From positions 43,125 through 107,124 of the forward strand of contig DISD01000050.1 in assembly GCA_002435715.1 (NCBI GenBank): 64,000 nucleotides of DNA, written 5' to 3'. The notes under the pieces were generated by a model. That model saw only the letters and a program-made list of their open reading frames with translations. It had not been told where the DNA came from and made no database searches. Of this stretch, positions 7,097 to 16,032 are shown in pieces. The translations under genes and the position numbers were made by a program. Position 1 is the first letter of the stretch. Each line of letters starts with the position of its first letter. The stretch comes from Rhodospirillaceae bacterium UBA6219. GTDB lineage: Bacteria; Pseudomonadota; Alphaproteobacteria; Rhodospirillales; Magnetospirillaceae.

Positions 7097-10039
7097 TCAA
7101 CCGCGACGCCAGCTTTCCTCGCCATCCGTCGGCAACTCGGTGACCACCCTGGCACTGGGGAAGGTCAAGGTCACGGTGGTGCCCTGGTCGGGGACCGAAG
7201 TCAGGGTCATGTCACCGCCATGGGCTTGCACCAAGGCCTTGGTCAGGGGCAATCCCAACCCCGTCCCTTCATACTTGCGCGACAGACGGGTGTCGGCCTG
7301 GACAAAGGGTTCCATCACCCGTTCCAGTTCTTCCGCCGACATGCCGATACCGGTATCCGAAACCTGGATCACCATGCCGCGTTGATCCAGTTCGGCGGCC
7401 ACCAGCACCTGGCCACCTTCTTCGGTGAACTTGACGGCATTGGACAACACGTTGAGCAGAATCTGCCGCATGCGCCGCTCGTCGGCCATAAGGAACGGGA
7501 ACGAAGGCGGCAATTGCGACTTCACCGTGATGTTGCCCGCCAAGGCGCGCTTTTCCATCATGCGGATCGAGGCGTGGATCAACGACGCCACGTCGACCAC
7601 GCTTTCCGACAACTCGGTCATGCCGGCTTCGGCCTTGGACATGTCCAAGATGTCGTTGATCAGTTCCAACAGATGCATGCCGCTTTCGTGGACGTCATCG
7701 ATATAGGACCGATAGGCCACCGGCTGTAAGGGGCCGAAAATCTCGTGCTTCATCAACTCGGAAAAACCGATGATGGCGTTCAGAGGGGTGCGCAATTCAT
7801 GGCTGATATTGGCCAGGAAGGTGGCCTTGGCCCGGTTGCCGCGCTCGGCGGCGTCCTTGGCCTCGCGCAATGTGTCCTCGACCTTCTTGCGCCCGGTGAT
7901 GTCGGTCAGGGTCAGGATCAGACCGCCGCCCGGCATGGGGGTGGAACGGACTTCCAGGACCAGGCCGCTGGGACGGGCGTGTTCGAACACCCGGGTCGGA
8001 TTGCGCCGCAGGCGCTCCAAGCGGGAACGGACCTTGGTCATGGACGATCCGGTGTTGCCGAATTCCCCATGAACGGCCAGATACAGCAGCAAACCTTCCA
8101 AGGTCGACATCTCGGTCTCGATGTCGCCTTCGGGCAAATCCAGCATGGTCCGCGCCTGGCAATTGAGCGCCACCAGACGTTCCTCGCCGTCGAACACCGC
8201 CACGCCCTGGCCCATGTTGTCGATGATGGCCTGACGCATGGACGATTGCGCCGCCAATTCCTGTTCATGGCGCTTCAACGGCGTGATGTCGGCGGCGGTG
8301 CCGCGATAGCCATAGAACTTGCCGTCGGCGTCGAAAGCCGGACGACCGGCCATTTCCACGTATTTGATGGCACCGCTGGCCAGATTGTGGATGAAGACGA
8401 AGCCACGGAAAGGACGGCGGGCGTTGATCAAAGCCTGCTGGACGTCCCAATCGTGGGGGTCTTCGCATTGGTCGGCCAGATCGGCGAAGGGGCGGCCGAT
8501 GAAATAACCCGGCCCCACCCCCAGGACTTGCCGCACCCGGCCCGACACGAAGGTGAAACGCAGGTCGGTGTCCATTTCCCAGAACCAGTCCGACGCCGAT
8601 TCGGCCAGATCGCGAAAACGCTGCTCGCTTTCCACCAAGGCGTCTTCGACCCGCTTGCGGTCGGTGATGTCGCGCACCAGACCGATGAAAGTGGTCATGC
8701 CGCCCTGGTTCATCCGGGTGACCGCCAGCTCCAGCGGGAACACCGTGCCGTCCTTGCGCAGCCCCTTGACCTGACGGCCGATGCCGATCACCCGGGCCTG
8801 ACCGGTTTCGGCGAAACGCTTCAAATAGCCGTCATGTTCGGAATGGAACGGCTCGGGCATCAGCATGTTGACGTTGCGCCCCAGCACCTCGTCGGCGCCA
8901 TAGCCGAAAATACGTTCGGCGGCGGCGTTGAACGACAGGACCGAAGCGGTGTCGTCGATGGTGATGATGCCGTCCACCACCGTGTTCATGATGCCGCGCA
9001 GCCAGGTCAGGCTTTCGTGCAACGAAGTGGTCATCTGCCGCCGCGCGGTGACGTCGCGCAAAATGCGCAGATGGCCGCCATCGGCGGTGGGATAGACGTT
9101 GATCGCCACCCAGCGGCCGTCGAACAGCTCGGCCTCGCAGCCTTGCACCGCCGGCACCGCATGGTCGGTCAACTTGGCCGAGCGCACCACTTCACATTCC
9201 TGGCGCACCACGCCACGCTCGAATTCGGCGTCCAGGATGTCTTGGAACAAGCGGCCGGGCTTGATCACTTCCGACACCGGAGCCATGAACTGACGATACA
9301 GGTCGTTGGCGGTGACCAGCCGGTCGCGCGGGTCGAACAGGGCGACACCGTCCTGGATGCTGGACAACGCGTCCACCAGACGGGCCTGCGACAAATTGGC
9401 GCGTTGGCCTTCGCTTTCCGCCACCGCCTGCTGACGCATCACCACTTCCAGCAGCAAGGCCAGGGCCATCAGCACCGACAGGATCTGGGCGACGAACAAT
9501 CCCCAGACCGCCAAGGCATGGTCGCCGTTCAGGATCGGCGACACCAGCATGACCACGCCCAAGCCGGCGAAGGACAGGGCGGCCAGGGCGTTGGCCCCCA
9601 CATGGCCGCGCCGCTGCCGGGGCATGCGGAAATACCAGGCGGCCAGCAACAACGGACCACCACCCAGCCCCAAGACAGGCAAGTCCTGGGGCAACAAGCC
9701 ATCGGCACGCCCCAGATGCACCAACACCGACCACACCCCGGCGACCTGCAACCCCCCCAGCAGCAACGCCCCCGACACCGACCGTCCCGACAGGGACAAG
9801 GCGCCACACAGGGTCAGCCCCGCCGAAAGCGCGTGCCCCACGTCGGCCAGGTCGGCCAGGACCGGATTGCCGCCCCCCAGCAGCAAGGCACGCCCCAGTG
9901 CTTCCAACAGGAAGGCGGGAGCCCACCAGCCATAGGCCTTTGGGGCGTTGGGCAGGGTCCAGCCGTAAAGGGTGGCGGCGGCCAAGACGGCCGCCCCCAT
10001 TACCCCCCCCAGCAAAGACGCCTGCAACGTGAAGTCCAT
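7097..10039 (-). CDS. membrane multi-PAS sensor histidine kinase
   Basis: 980 residues. N-terminal 200 residues hold about six to seven hydrophobic helices. Four PAS units follow; the second closely resembles the FixL PAS (MLMPEPFHSEHDGYL, VIGIGR, LRKDGTVFPLEL) but has Gln-Ala-Arg where FixL has the heme-binding His before IIGIGR. The transmitter is complete: H box FLANISHELRTPLNAIIGF with His747, N box NVLSNAVKFT, G boxes SDTGIG and EGTGLGL. No receiver is attached, so it must signal to a separate regulator that is not adjacent. It follows apt by 61 bases. Signal unknown; loss of the heme ligand argues against simple oxygen sensing. Confidence 0.92.
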   Translation of the reverse strand: MDFTLQASLLGGVMGAAVLAAATLYGWTLPNAPKAYGWWAPAFLLEALGRALLLGGGNPVLADLADVGHALSAGLTLCGALSLSGRSVSGALLLGGLQVAGVWSVLVHLGRADGLLPQDLPVLGLGGGPLLLAAWYFRMPRQRRGHVGANALAALSFAGLGVVMLVSPILNGDHALAVWGLFVAQILSVLMALALLLEVVMRQQAVAESEGQRANLSQARLVDALSSIQDGVALFDPRDRLVTANDLYRQFMAPVSEVIKPGRLFQDILDAEFERGVVRQECEVVRSAKLTDHAVPAVQGCEAELFDGRWVAINVYPTADGGHLRILRDVTARRQMTTSLHESLTWLRGIMNTVVDGIITIDDTASVLSFNAAAERIFGYGADEVLGRNVNMLMPEPFHSEHDGYLKRFAETGQARVIGIGRQVKGLRKDGTVFPLELAVTRMNQGGMTTFIGLVRDITDRKRVEDALVESEQRFRDLAESASDWFWEMDTDLRFTFVSGRVRQVLGVGPGYFIGRPFADLADQCEDPHDWDVQQALINARRPFRGFVFIHNLASGAIKYVEMAGRPAFDADGKFYGYRGTAADITPLKRHEQELAAQSSMRQAIIDNMGQGVAVFDGEERLVALNCQARTMLDLPEGDIETEMSTLEGLLLYLAVHGEFGNTGSSMTKVRSRLERLRRNPTRVFEHARPSGLVLEVRSTPMPGGGLILTLTDITGRKKVEDTLREAKDAAERGNRAKATFLANISHELRTPLNAIIGFSELMKHEIFGPLQPVAYRSYIDDVHESGMHLLELINDILDMSKAEAGMTELSESVVDVASLIHASIRMMEKRALAGNITVKSQLPPSFPFLMADERRMRQILLNVLSNAVKFTEEGGQVLVAAELDQRGMVIQVSDTGIGMSAEELERVMEPFVQADTRLSRKYEGTGLGLPLTKALVQAHGGDMTLTSVPDQGTTVTLTFPSARVVTELPTDGEESWRRG

Positions 10040-10100
10040 AGCGGAACCTTCCCTTGGGTCCTACCGCCCCCCGACGGCCCCCCAAAACATGCGTGTCAGG

Positions 10101-10625
10101 TTAGTCGTCGTACGACACCAGGGTCGAACACGGCACCCCCATGTCGGACAAACGCTTGCGGCCCGGCAGGAAGTTCAGTTCGATGATGGCGGCGGCACCG
10201 GTGACGTCGGCGCCGATCTTGCGCAGCAATTCGACACCGGCGCACATGGTGCCGCCGGTGGCCAGCAGATCGTCCAGGATCACCACTTTCTGCCCCTTGG
10301 CGATGGCGTCTTCCTGAATTTCGATGGTGTCGGTGCCATATTCCAGGGCGTATTCGTGGCGAATGGTCTTGCCCGGCAACTTGCCCTTCTTGCGCAGCAT
10401 GACGAAACCGCAACCCAACTTCAACGCCAACGGCGCGGCAACCAGGAAACCACGGGATTCGACGCCGGCCAGAATGTCGGGCTGGAACTTGCGAACGTCG
10501 TTGGCCAGGCGCCCCATGGCCACCGACCAAGCGTCGGAATGGGCCAACAGAGTCGAGATGTCATAGAAAAGAATACCCGGCTTGGGAAAATCTGGAATGC
10601 CGCGAATATGGTCCTTGATGTTCAT
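10101..10625 (-). CDS. apt: adenine phosphoribosyltransferase
   Basis: 174 residues, normal for Apt. Contains the PRPP-binding signature VVILDDLLATGGT (residues 114-126) and the typical N-terminal IRGIPDFPKPGILFYDIS segment. Converts adenine and PRPP to AMP in purine salvage, in the cytoplasm. It sits 58 bases after the glycosyltransferase in a leftward run; the link to the other genes is positional only. Confidence 0.97.
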   Translation of the reverse strand: MNIKDHIRGIPDFPKPGILFYDISTLLAHSDAWSVAMGRLANDVRKFQPDILAGVESRGFLVAAPLALKLGCGFVMLRKKGKLPGKTIRHEYALEYGTDTIEIQEDAIAKGQKVVILDDLLATGGTMCAGVELLRKIGADVTGAAAIIELNFLPGRKRLSDMGVPCSTLVSYDD

Positions 10626-10683
10626 GACGGGAAACCCCTGAATCTGTATGGCGATTGAAAAGTAACCCCAACCGGGCGCGGGG

Positions 10684-11670
10684 TCAAAGCGACAGCATCC
10701 CCACCAAGCTGTCCACCACCACCCGGGTGGGGATCAACTCCATGGCCTCGCCGCCAAAGGACTGGGCTTCGATCACCTGACCGAAGCGGGTGGCGGGGGC
10801 GAACTTGGCGGCCGGGGTCGGCCCGAACAGCGACAACAGCGGGATATCGGCAGCCGCCAACATGTGTCCGGTCCCCGAATCATTGGCCAAGGCCGCGGCC
10901 ATGCGTGCGGCCAAGGCGATGGTCAACATGGGGGTAACGGCCTGGGTCGTCTCCTGCAGCGCCATCACCGCCGAGGGGACCGCAGCCCGGATGACGGGAA
11001 CCCACTCGGCCTCGTTGGGCCCCAACAGGAAAACCGGCACCCGGCCCGCCTGGGCCAGTTCGGCGGCAACGGCACAAAAGCGATCCAACGGCCAGCATTT
11101 ATGACGCCCACCGGCCCCCGGCGCGAATCCGACGTAAACTTGACCGTCGGGCAACAGACGCGCCGCCTCGGCCTGGATGGGTTCGTCGATCAACAGCGGA
11201 GCGCCGTGCTGAACCGGACCGCCGGCAGCCAGTTCCACCAAATCCAGCAATTGTGCCGCCATGGCGGCCGGGCGCCGATAGGACGTACCGGGACGCCGCG
11301 ACGACAGGGCGAAACCGGCGCTGGCGGAAATGAAGGCGCCATGGCCGATGCGGCGCAGGATCAAGCTGGTCAGCAAACGGCGCTGGGTGTCGATGATCAG
11401 GTCGAAACGACGGCCATACAGGGGCCGGGTCCCCAGCAATTCCCTGACCTGGCTGCCCACATGGCAATCATCGAGCACCTCGTCCACCAGGCCGGCGACC
11501 AGCGGTGCCAGCACACCGGCATAGACGCTGTGCCCCTTGCCGGCCATCCAGGTGACGCGAGCCGCCGGAAAGGCCGCCCGCAACGCCCGCAGGAAGGGCA
11601 GCTTCATCAGTCCGTCGCCCACGGCGTCCAGACCGACATAGACCAGAATGCTGGCGGGAGCGGGAATCAC
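10684..11670 (-). CDS. glycosyltransferase family 9 (heptosyltransferase-like)
   Basis: 328 residues with the GT9 pattern: N-terminal ILVYVGLDAVGDGLMKLPFLRAL, a middle phosphate-binding region with GFAPGAGGRHKCWPLDRF, and the C-terminal nucleotide-sugar motif NDSGTGHMLAAADIPLLSLFG. Members transfer ADP-heptose or related sugars to the lipopolysaccharide core. Its start codon overlaps the stop of gmk by four bases, so it is translated with gmk. Exact donor and acceptor unknown. Confidence 0.85.
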   Translation of the reverse strand: MIPAPASILVYVGLDAVGDGLMKLPFLRALRAAFPAARVTWMAGKGHSVYAGVLAPLVAGLVDEVLDDCHVGSQVRELLGTRPLYGRRFDLIIDTQRRLLTSLILRRIGHGAFISASAGFALSSRRPGTSYRRPAAMAAQLLDLVELAAGGPVQHGAPLLIDEPIQAEAARLLPDGQVYVGFAPGAGGRHKCWPLDRFCAVAAELAQAGRVPVFLLGPNEAEWVPVIRAAVPSAVMALQETTQAVTPMLTIALAARMAAALANDSGTGHMLAAADIPLLSLFGPTPAAKFAPATRFGQVIEAQSFGGEAMELIPTRVVVDSLVGMLSL

Positions 11671-12317
11671 TGCCCCCGCAATCCGTTGACGAAGGCAGCC
11701 ATGCCCACCTGACGGTCGCGCTTCAGCCGTTCGGAATCCAAGACCGATTGGACACGGGCGATGGAGCGGTCAACCTCGGCGTTCAGCAAGATGTAATCGT
11801 ATTCGAACCAATGGCTCATTTCGTCGCCGGCCTTGGCCATGCGCTTGGCCACCACTTCGGCACTGTCTTGGGCCCGGGTGTGCAGGCGGCGTTCCAATTC
11901 GGCCAAGCTGGGCGGCAAGATGAACACGGTGACCAGATCGGCCCGGGCGTTCTGGCCTAATTGTTGGGTGCCCTGCCAATCGATGTCGAACAGCACGTCA
12001 CGACCGCTGGCCAGCGCGTCTTCCACCGGCTGCCTGGGCGTGCCGTAATAATTGTCGAACACCTTGGCGTGTTCCAGGAACTGGCCGGCGGCCACCATCT
12101 GCTGAAACTTTTCCACCGAGACGAAATGGTAATCCTTGCCGTCCACTTCGCCTGGGCGCGGCGGACGGGTGGTGGCCGACACCGACAGCGCGATGTCGGT
12201 GTCGCGTTCCAGCAAAGCGCGGGCGATGGTGCTTTTGCCGGCCCCCGAAGGCGAGGACAGCACCAGCATCAGGCCGCGGCGCTGGACGGTGGGAAGATTG
12301 GCGGGCGGGTTGTTCAT
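11667..12317 (-). CDS. gmk: guanylate kinase
   Basis: 216 residues. P-loop LSSPSGAGKSTIAR (residues 20-33), GMP-binding TTRPPRPGEVDGKDYHF and the lid/core segments are intact. Phosphorylates GMP to GDP. Preceded after 12 bases by yicC, a neighbour pair common in proteobacteria, and overlapping the next gene by four bases (ATGA), so the three form one operon. The N-terminus carries about 14 extra residues before the P-loop strand. Confidence 0.97.
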   Translation of the reverse strand: MNNPPANLPTVQRRGLMLVLSSPSGAGKSTIARALLERDTDIALSVSATTRPPRPGEVDGKDYHFVSVEKFQQMVAAGQFLEHAKVFDNYYGTPRQPVEDALASGRDVLFDIDWQGTQQLGQNARADLVTVFILPPSLAELERRLHTRAQDSAEVVAKRMAKAGDEMSHWFEYDYILLNAEVDRSIARVQSVLDSERLKRDRQVGMAAFVNGLRGQ

Positions 12318-12329
12318 GTTCGCGATTCT

Positions 12330-13226
12330 CTATTCGATGTTCTGGACTTGCTCGCGGAACTGGTCGATCACCGCTTTCAGATCCAGACCGATGCGGGTCA
12401 GTTCCACGTCCGACGACTTCGAGCACAAGGTGTTGGCCTCGCGGTTGAATTCCTGGGACAGGAAATCCAGCTTGCGGCCGACCGCCCCACCTTGGGCGAT
12501 CAGGTCGCGGGCGGCCGCCACATGGGCACGCAGGCGGTCCAATTCTTCGCGCACGTCGGACTTGACGGCGATCAGCGCCACTTCCTGGGCGATGCGATCT
12601 TCGGCCAGGCTGGGCGCCGCCTCCAGCACCGCCGCCACCTGCTGGCGCAAACGCTCGCGCAGGGCTTCGGGGCGCAACGCGGCGGTGCCGCCGGCGCGTT
12701 CGGCCAGGATTTCGATTTCGTCCAACTGCGACGCCAACACCGCCTGGATCCGCTCGCCCTCGGTCAGACGCATGGCGGCCAGCGAGTCCAGGACCGCTTC
12801 CAGATCGGCCTTGATGGCGGCCTCGCGCACCGCACGGGTTTCCTCGGACTCGGCTTCGTCGCCATTGGCGGCTTCCAGCACCCCCTTGACCGCCAGCAAC
12901 CCATCCCAGCGGGCGGGGGCGATGTTTTGGTGCGACGGCCCCAATTCGTCCACCAGGGCGACCAGTTCTTCCAGGAATTCCTTATTGACGCGCAGGCCCG
13001 GCCCTTGGGCGACGGCGGTCAGGTTCAGCGACAATTGCACATTGCCACGCTTGAGCTTGCGCGTGGTCAGATCGCGGGCGGCGATCTCGACCCCGTCCAG
13101 GCCATGGGGCAGACGGCAGCGCACATCCAAACCCTTGCCGTTGACGCTTTTGGCTTCCCACAACCACGATGTCGAAGCGTCGCGGCCCTCGGCACGGGCA
13201 TAGCCGGTCATGCTGGCAATGGACAC
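12330..13226 (-). CDS. yicC: YicC/YloC family endoribonuclease
   Basis: 298 residues from a GTG start at 13226. The GTG is chosen because AAAGGA lies about ten bases upstream and the product then begins VSIASMTGYAR, as usual for the family; the internal ATG at 13211 is too far from the ribosome site. The conserved C-terminal block GRKLDFLSQEFNREANT is present. Members are single-strand endoribonucleases that affect mRNA and sRNA stability. First gene of the yicC-gmk-GT9 operon. Confidence 0.92.
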   Translation of the reverse strand: MSIASMTGYARAEGRDASTSWLWEAKSVNGKGLDVRCRLPHGLDGVEIAARDLTTRKLKRGNVQLSLNLTAVAQGPGLRVNKEFLEELVALVDELGPSHQNIAPARWDGLLAVKGVLEAANGDEAESEETRAVREAAIKADLEAVLDSLAAMRLTEGERIQAVLASQLDEIEILAERAGGTAALRPEALRERLRQQVAAVLEAAPSLAEDRIAQEVALIAVKSDVREELDRLRAHVAAARDLIAQGGAVGRKLDFLSQEFNREANTLCSKSSDVELTRIGLDLKAVIDQFREQVQNIE

Positions 13227-13343
13227 GGGATGGGGTTCCTTTCGGTCAAACGGAATATCCACGGTTATAGCCTTGCGACAGCGCGCCAACAACCCGTTCC
13301 AAACCTAACCCTTAGGCGAAAGATTTGCGACCAAAGTCGGGGA

Positions 13344-13366
13344 AGAAATATCTTTTAGGTATTTCT
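13344..13366. promoter_or_regulatory. AT-rich inverted repeat in the divergent yicC / pseudo-receiver intergenic region
   Basis: Perfect 7-bp arms AGAAATA / TATTTCT with a 9-base spacer. The 231-base intergenic region also holds a second imperfect inverted pair: AACCTAACCCTTAGG at 13302-13316 and CCTTAGGTTTAGGTT at 13436-13450, the latter just before the downstream start. These could be regulator sites for the divergent promoters. No known consensus matches. Confidence 0.3.
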
Positions 13367-13457
13367 CGACGAGCTTATTGATCAGCCAAGCACAATCCAA
13401 TACCAATGAAAGTGTGCAGCGCACCATTATTATAACCTTAGGTTTAGGTTGTCGCCC

Positions 13458-14360
13458 ATGAACTCGACCGCACTCATCCCGCCGACGTCCATTCAGGGCA
13501 TGGCTCGTGCCAAGATTCTGGTCTGCGAAAGCAACGGAATGATCCGTCAGGCCATCCGTATCGGCCTTAACAACCTGGGAATCCGCGACATCGCCGAGGC
13601 CAACGGACTGGTCGCCGCGCATAAATCCCTGGCAGAGGGCGGCTTTGACGCTTTGGTGATGAACACCGAATTGGAAGGCCACGACACCACCTTCATGATG
13701 CGGGAAATCCGCTTGGGGAAATTGGGTCCCGACCCCTTCCTGGTCAGCATCTTGCTGCAATCGGCGCCCGACCACAGCAAGTTGAAGCAAGCAGTGGACA
13801 GCGGCACCGACGATCTGTTGCTGATCCCGTTCGCCCCCGACCAGGTCAGCACGCGCCTGGACGCCCTGCGCGCGCGACGCAAGCAATTCGTCGTCACCCA
13901 CGATTACCTGGGGCCAGACCGCCGCAAGTCCAACCGCCCCGATGGCGGTTCGCCGGTGGTCACCATCAGCCCGCCCAATCCTTTGGCGTCTCGCGCCGCC
14001 GGCATTCCCCCCGACCGTTACGACCGTCTGGTGTCCCAGGCCCGCGACGCCCTGGGGGCCGAACGCATCAAGCGGCTGGCGGTGGGACTGGAATGGGAAT
14101 GCCGCAACCTGCTGACCGCCTCGGCCGGCGGGCAATGTCGTCGCGAAATGCAGATCACCGGTTTCTACCGCATGGAAACCCTGTTGGCGGAACTGGCGGA
14201 ACGGGCCACCAAGCAATTGCGCCATGACAGCCGGCATCTGGACGAGATGGCCGACAAGGTCCGCGACGCCAAGAATCGTATGTCCGAGCTGAAACTGGCC
14301 GATTACGACGCCCTGCACGTGGCGTCTCGGCGCATCTCGATGACCTATTGCGGATCATAG
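13458..14360 (+). CDS. receiver-like (pseudo-receiver) protein with C-terminal helical domain
   Basis: About 300 residues. The first 120 have the pattern of a CheY-like receiver (KILVCESNGMIRQAIRIGL, then DALVMNTELEG, then DDLLLIPFAP), but the acid pair is Glu-Ser, the phosphoacceptor Asp is Asn69, and the Lys-Pro is Ile-Pro. It therefore cannot be phosphorylated in the normal way. A linker with the motif HDYLGPDRRK follows, then a helical C-terminal domain. The start is uncertain: TTG 13449, ATG 13458 and ATG 13500 are all possible; 13458 gives a leader before MARAKILV. Function unknown; probably a protein-interaction adaptor in signalling. Confidence 0.75.
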   Translation: MNSTALIPPTSIQGMARAKILVCESNGMIRQAIRIGLNNLGIRDIAEANGLVAAHKSLAEGGFDALVMNTELEGHDTTFMMREIRLGKLGPDPFLVSILLQSAPDHSKLKQAVDSGTDDLLLIPFAPDQVSTRLDALRARRKQFVVTHDYLGPDRRKSNRPDGGSPVVTISPPNPLASRAAGIPPDRYDRLVSQARDALGAERIKRLAVGLEWECRNLLTASAGGQCRREMQITGFYRMETLLAELAERATKQLRHDSRHLDEMADKVRDAKNRMSELKLADYDALHVASRRISMTYCGS

Positions 14361-14399
14361 GGTCTTTTTCCTGTCCCGCACCGGGTCTATGCTGGGGCC

Positions 14400-14843
14400 A
14401 TGAAAGAACGCCGACGCCCCGCCCGGGGCCGCCCCAATGTGGTTGACGTCACGGTCCGCGTGCCCGCCGACAAGGTCGAGGCGGTGAAGTCCTATGCCGG
14501 GCGCATCAGCCGGCAACGCCAGCCCATCACCCGCGACGAAGTGATCGAAGCCCTGCGCGTCCATTCGGACCTGTTCACCCGCTTCGGCGTCAAGGGGGCG
14601 TCGTTGTTCGGCTCGGTGGTGCGCGACGAGGCCAAGCCCATGTCGGACGTGGATTTGATGGTCGAGTTCCTGCCCGGCCAACCCGGCGGCCTGTTCCGAT
14701 ACGTGGAACTGAAACATGCCCTGGAAGGCGTGCTGGGGCGGCCGGTGGACCTGATTACCAAGAACAACATCAAACCCAGGCTGAAGGAACGCATTCTGGC
14801 CGAGTGCCTGCCGATCTTCGGCGACGAGGTCTGCGATCTATGA
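14400..14843 (+). CDS. MNT-type nucleotidyltransferase antitoxin (MntA-like)
   Basis: 147 residues. The minimal nucleotidyltransferase signature GSX10DXD is exact: Gly71-Ser72, ten residues, then Asp83-Val-Asp85. MntA antitoxins modify the HEPN toxin HepT by AMP transfer. Its stop overlaps the start of the HEPN gene (ATGA), the usual gene arrangement. An N-terminal extension of about 55 residues (basic KERRRPARGRPN, then VTVRVPADKVEAVKSYA) is longer than in compact MntA proteins and might bind DNA or autoregulate; that is inference. Confidence 0.88.
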   Translation: MKERRRPARGRPNVVDVTVRVPADKVEAVKSYAGRISRQRQPITRDEVIEALRVHSDLFTRFGVKGASLFGSVVRDEAKPMSDVDLMVEFLPGQPGGLFRYVELKHALEGVLGRPVDLITKNNIKPRLKERILAECLPIFGDEVCDL

Positions 14844-15184
14844 CGCAAAAGGATTGGCGCGTCCGCGTCGAGGACATGTTGGAAGCCATCGAACGCATCG
14901 AAAGCTATGTGGACGGCATGAGCGTGGAACAATTCGTCGCCGACAGCCGCACCCAGGACGCGGTGATCCGCAACCTGGAAATCCTGGGCGAAGCGTCCAA
15001 ACGCATTCCCTTTTCCATCTTGCAGCGTCATCCGGAAATGCCGTGGTCACGCATCGGCGACATGCGGAACATCTTGGTCCACGAATATCACTCGGTGGAT
15101 CCCGAGATCATCCTGGATGCCGCCCGCAACGACCTGCCCCCCCTGGTGGCGCCATTGCGATCCATCCTGAACGAGGCGCCATGA
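14840..15184 (+). CDS. HEPN-domain toxin (HepT-like RNase)
   Basis: 114 residues, all-helical. Carries the HepT catalytic motif RX4HXY as RNILVHEY (Arg76, His81, Tyr83), preceded by the typical NLEILGEASKRI and PWSRIGDM stretches. HEPN toxins cleave RNA and are held inactive by the MNT partner immediately upstream, with which it shares a four-base overlap. Its own stop overlaps the start of the SDR gene in the same ATGA manner, so three genes are translationally chained. Confidence 0.9.
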   Translation: MTQKDWRVRVEDMLEAIERIESYVDGMSVEQFVADSRTQDAVIRNLEILGEASKRIPFSILQRHPEMPWSRIGDMRNILVHEYHSVDPEIILDAARNDLPPLVAPLRSILNEAP

Positions 15185-15957
15185 CCGGCAAGCCCCCCGC
15201 CCCACCCGCTTCCGTGCTGATCACCGGCGCCTCGTCGGGTTTGGGCGAAGCCCTGGCTTTGGGGTATGCCGGTCCGGGCGCCACCTTGTTCCTGTCGGGG
15301 CGCGACCGCCAACGTCTGCACGACGTGGCCGATGCCTGCCGGGCCAAGGGCGCCGTCGTCCACGCCTTGGTCATCAACGTCACCCAGGCGGTGCCCATGG
15401 CCACCTGGATCAAGGAATGCGATTCGATCCGCCCCTTGGATTTGGTGATCGCCAATGCCGGTATTTCCGCCGGCACCGGCGGTGGCGGCGAAAGCGAGGA
15501 ACAGACACGCTCGATCTTCGCCACCAATGTGGACGGGGTGATGAACACCGTGTTCCCCGCCCTTTCGGTCATGCGCCCGCGCCGTCACGGCCAGATCGCC
15601 ATCATGGCGTCGCTGGCCGGTTATCGCGGTCTGCCCGGGGCTCCGGCCTATTGTGCGTCGAAAGCGGCGGTCAAGGCCTGGGGCGAAGGCTTGCGCGGCA
15701 GCATGGCTGCCGACAACATCCGGGTGTCGGTGATCTGCCCCGGCTTCGTCAGCAGCCGGATGACGGCGGTGAACACCTTCAAGATGCCGTTTCTGATGGA
15801 TGCCGAACGCGCCGCCCGCATCATGATCAAGGGATTGGCCCAGAACAAAGGCCGCATCGCCTTTCCCTGGCCCATGGCCTTTGGTGCCTGGCTTACCGCC
15901 GCCCTGCCCAACCGCGTCATGGAAGCCGTCGCCCGGCGCATGCCCCAGAAAAGCTGA
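15181..15957 (+). CDS. short-chain dehydrogenase/reductase
   Basis: 258 residues. Classical SDR: cofactor motif TGASSGLG near residue 16, NAG after DLVIA, catalytic Ser in IMASLAGY and YCASK with the catalytic Tyr and Lys. The C-terminal end (PWPMAFGAWLTAALPNRVMEAV) is hydrophobic and may touch the membrane. NAD(P)-dependent oxidoreductase with unknown substrate. Translationally coupled to the HEPN toxin gene by a four-base overlap, an unusual partner for a toxin-antitoxin pair. Confidence 0.9.
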   Translation: MTGKPPAPPASVLITGASSGLGEALALGYAGPGATLFLSGRDRQRLHDVADACRAKGAVVHALVINVTQAVPMATWIKECDSIRPLDLVIANAGISAGTGGGGESEEQTRSIFATNVDGVMNTVFPALSVMRPRRHGQIAIMASLAGYRGLPGAPAYCASKAAVKAWGEGLRGSMAADNIRVSVICPGFVSSRMTAVNTFKMPFLMDAERAARIMIKGLAQNKGRIAFPWPMAFGAWLTAALPNRVMEAVARRMPQKS

Positions 15958-16032
15958 ACCGGTCTTCACCCCATGACACCCCGTCTGGAAAAGCCTATTC
16001 TTCGAAAGGTTTTCTATGGGGCGGGGGCTGCC

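Noticed and set aside
7745..10186. Rightward 813-codon frame opposite the multi-PAS kinase
   Set aside because: Antisense shadow of a gene with intact H, N and G boxes.
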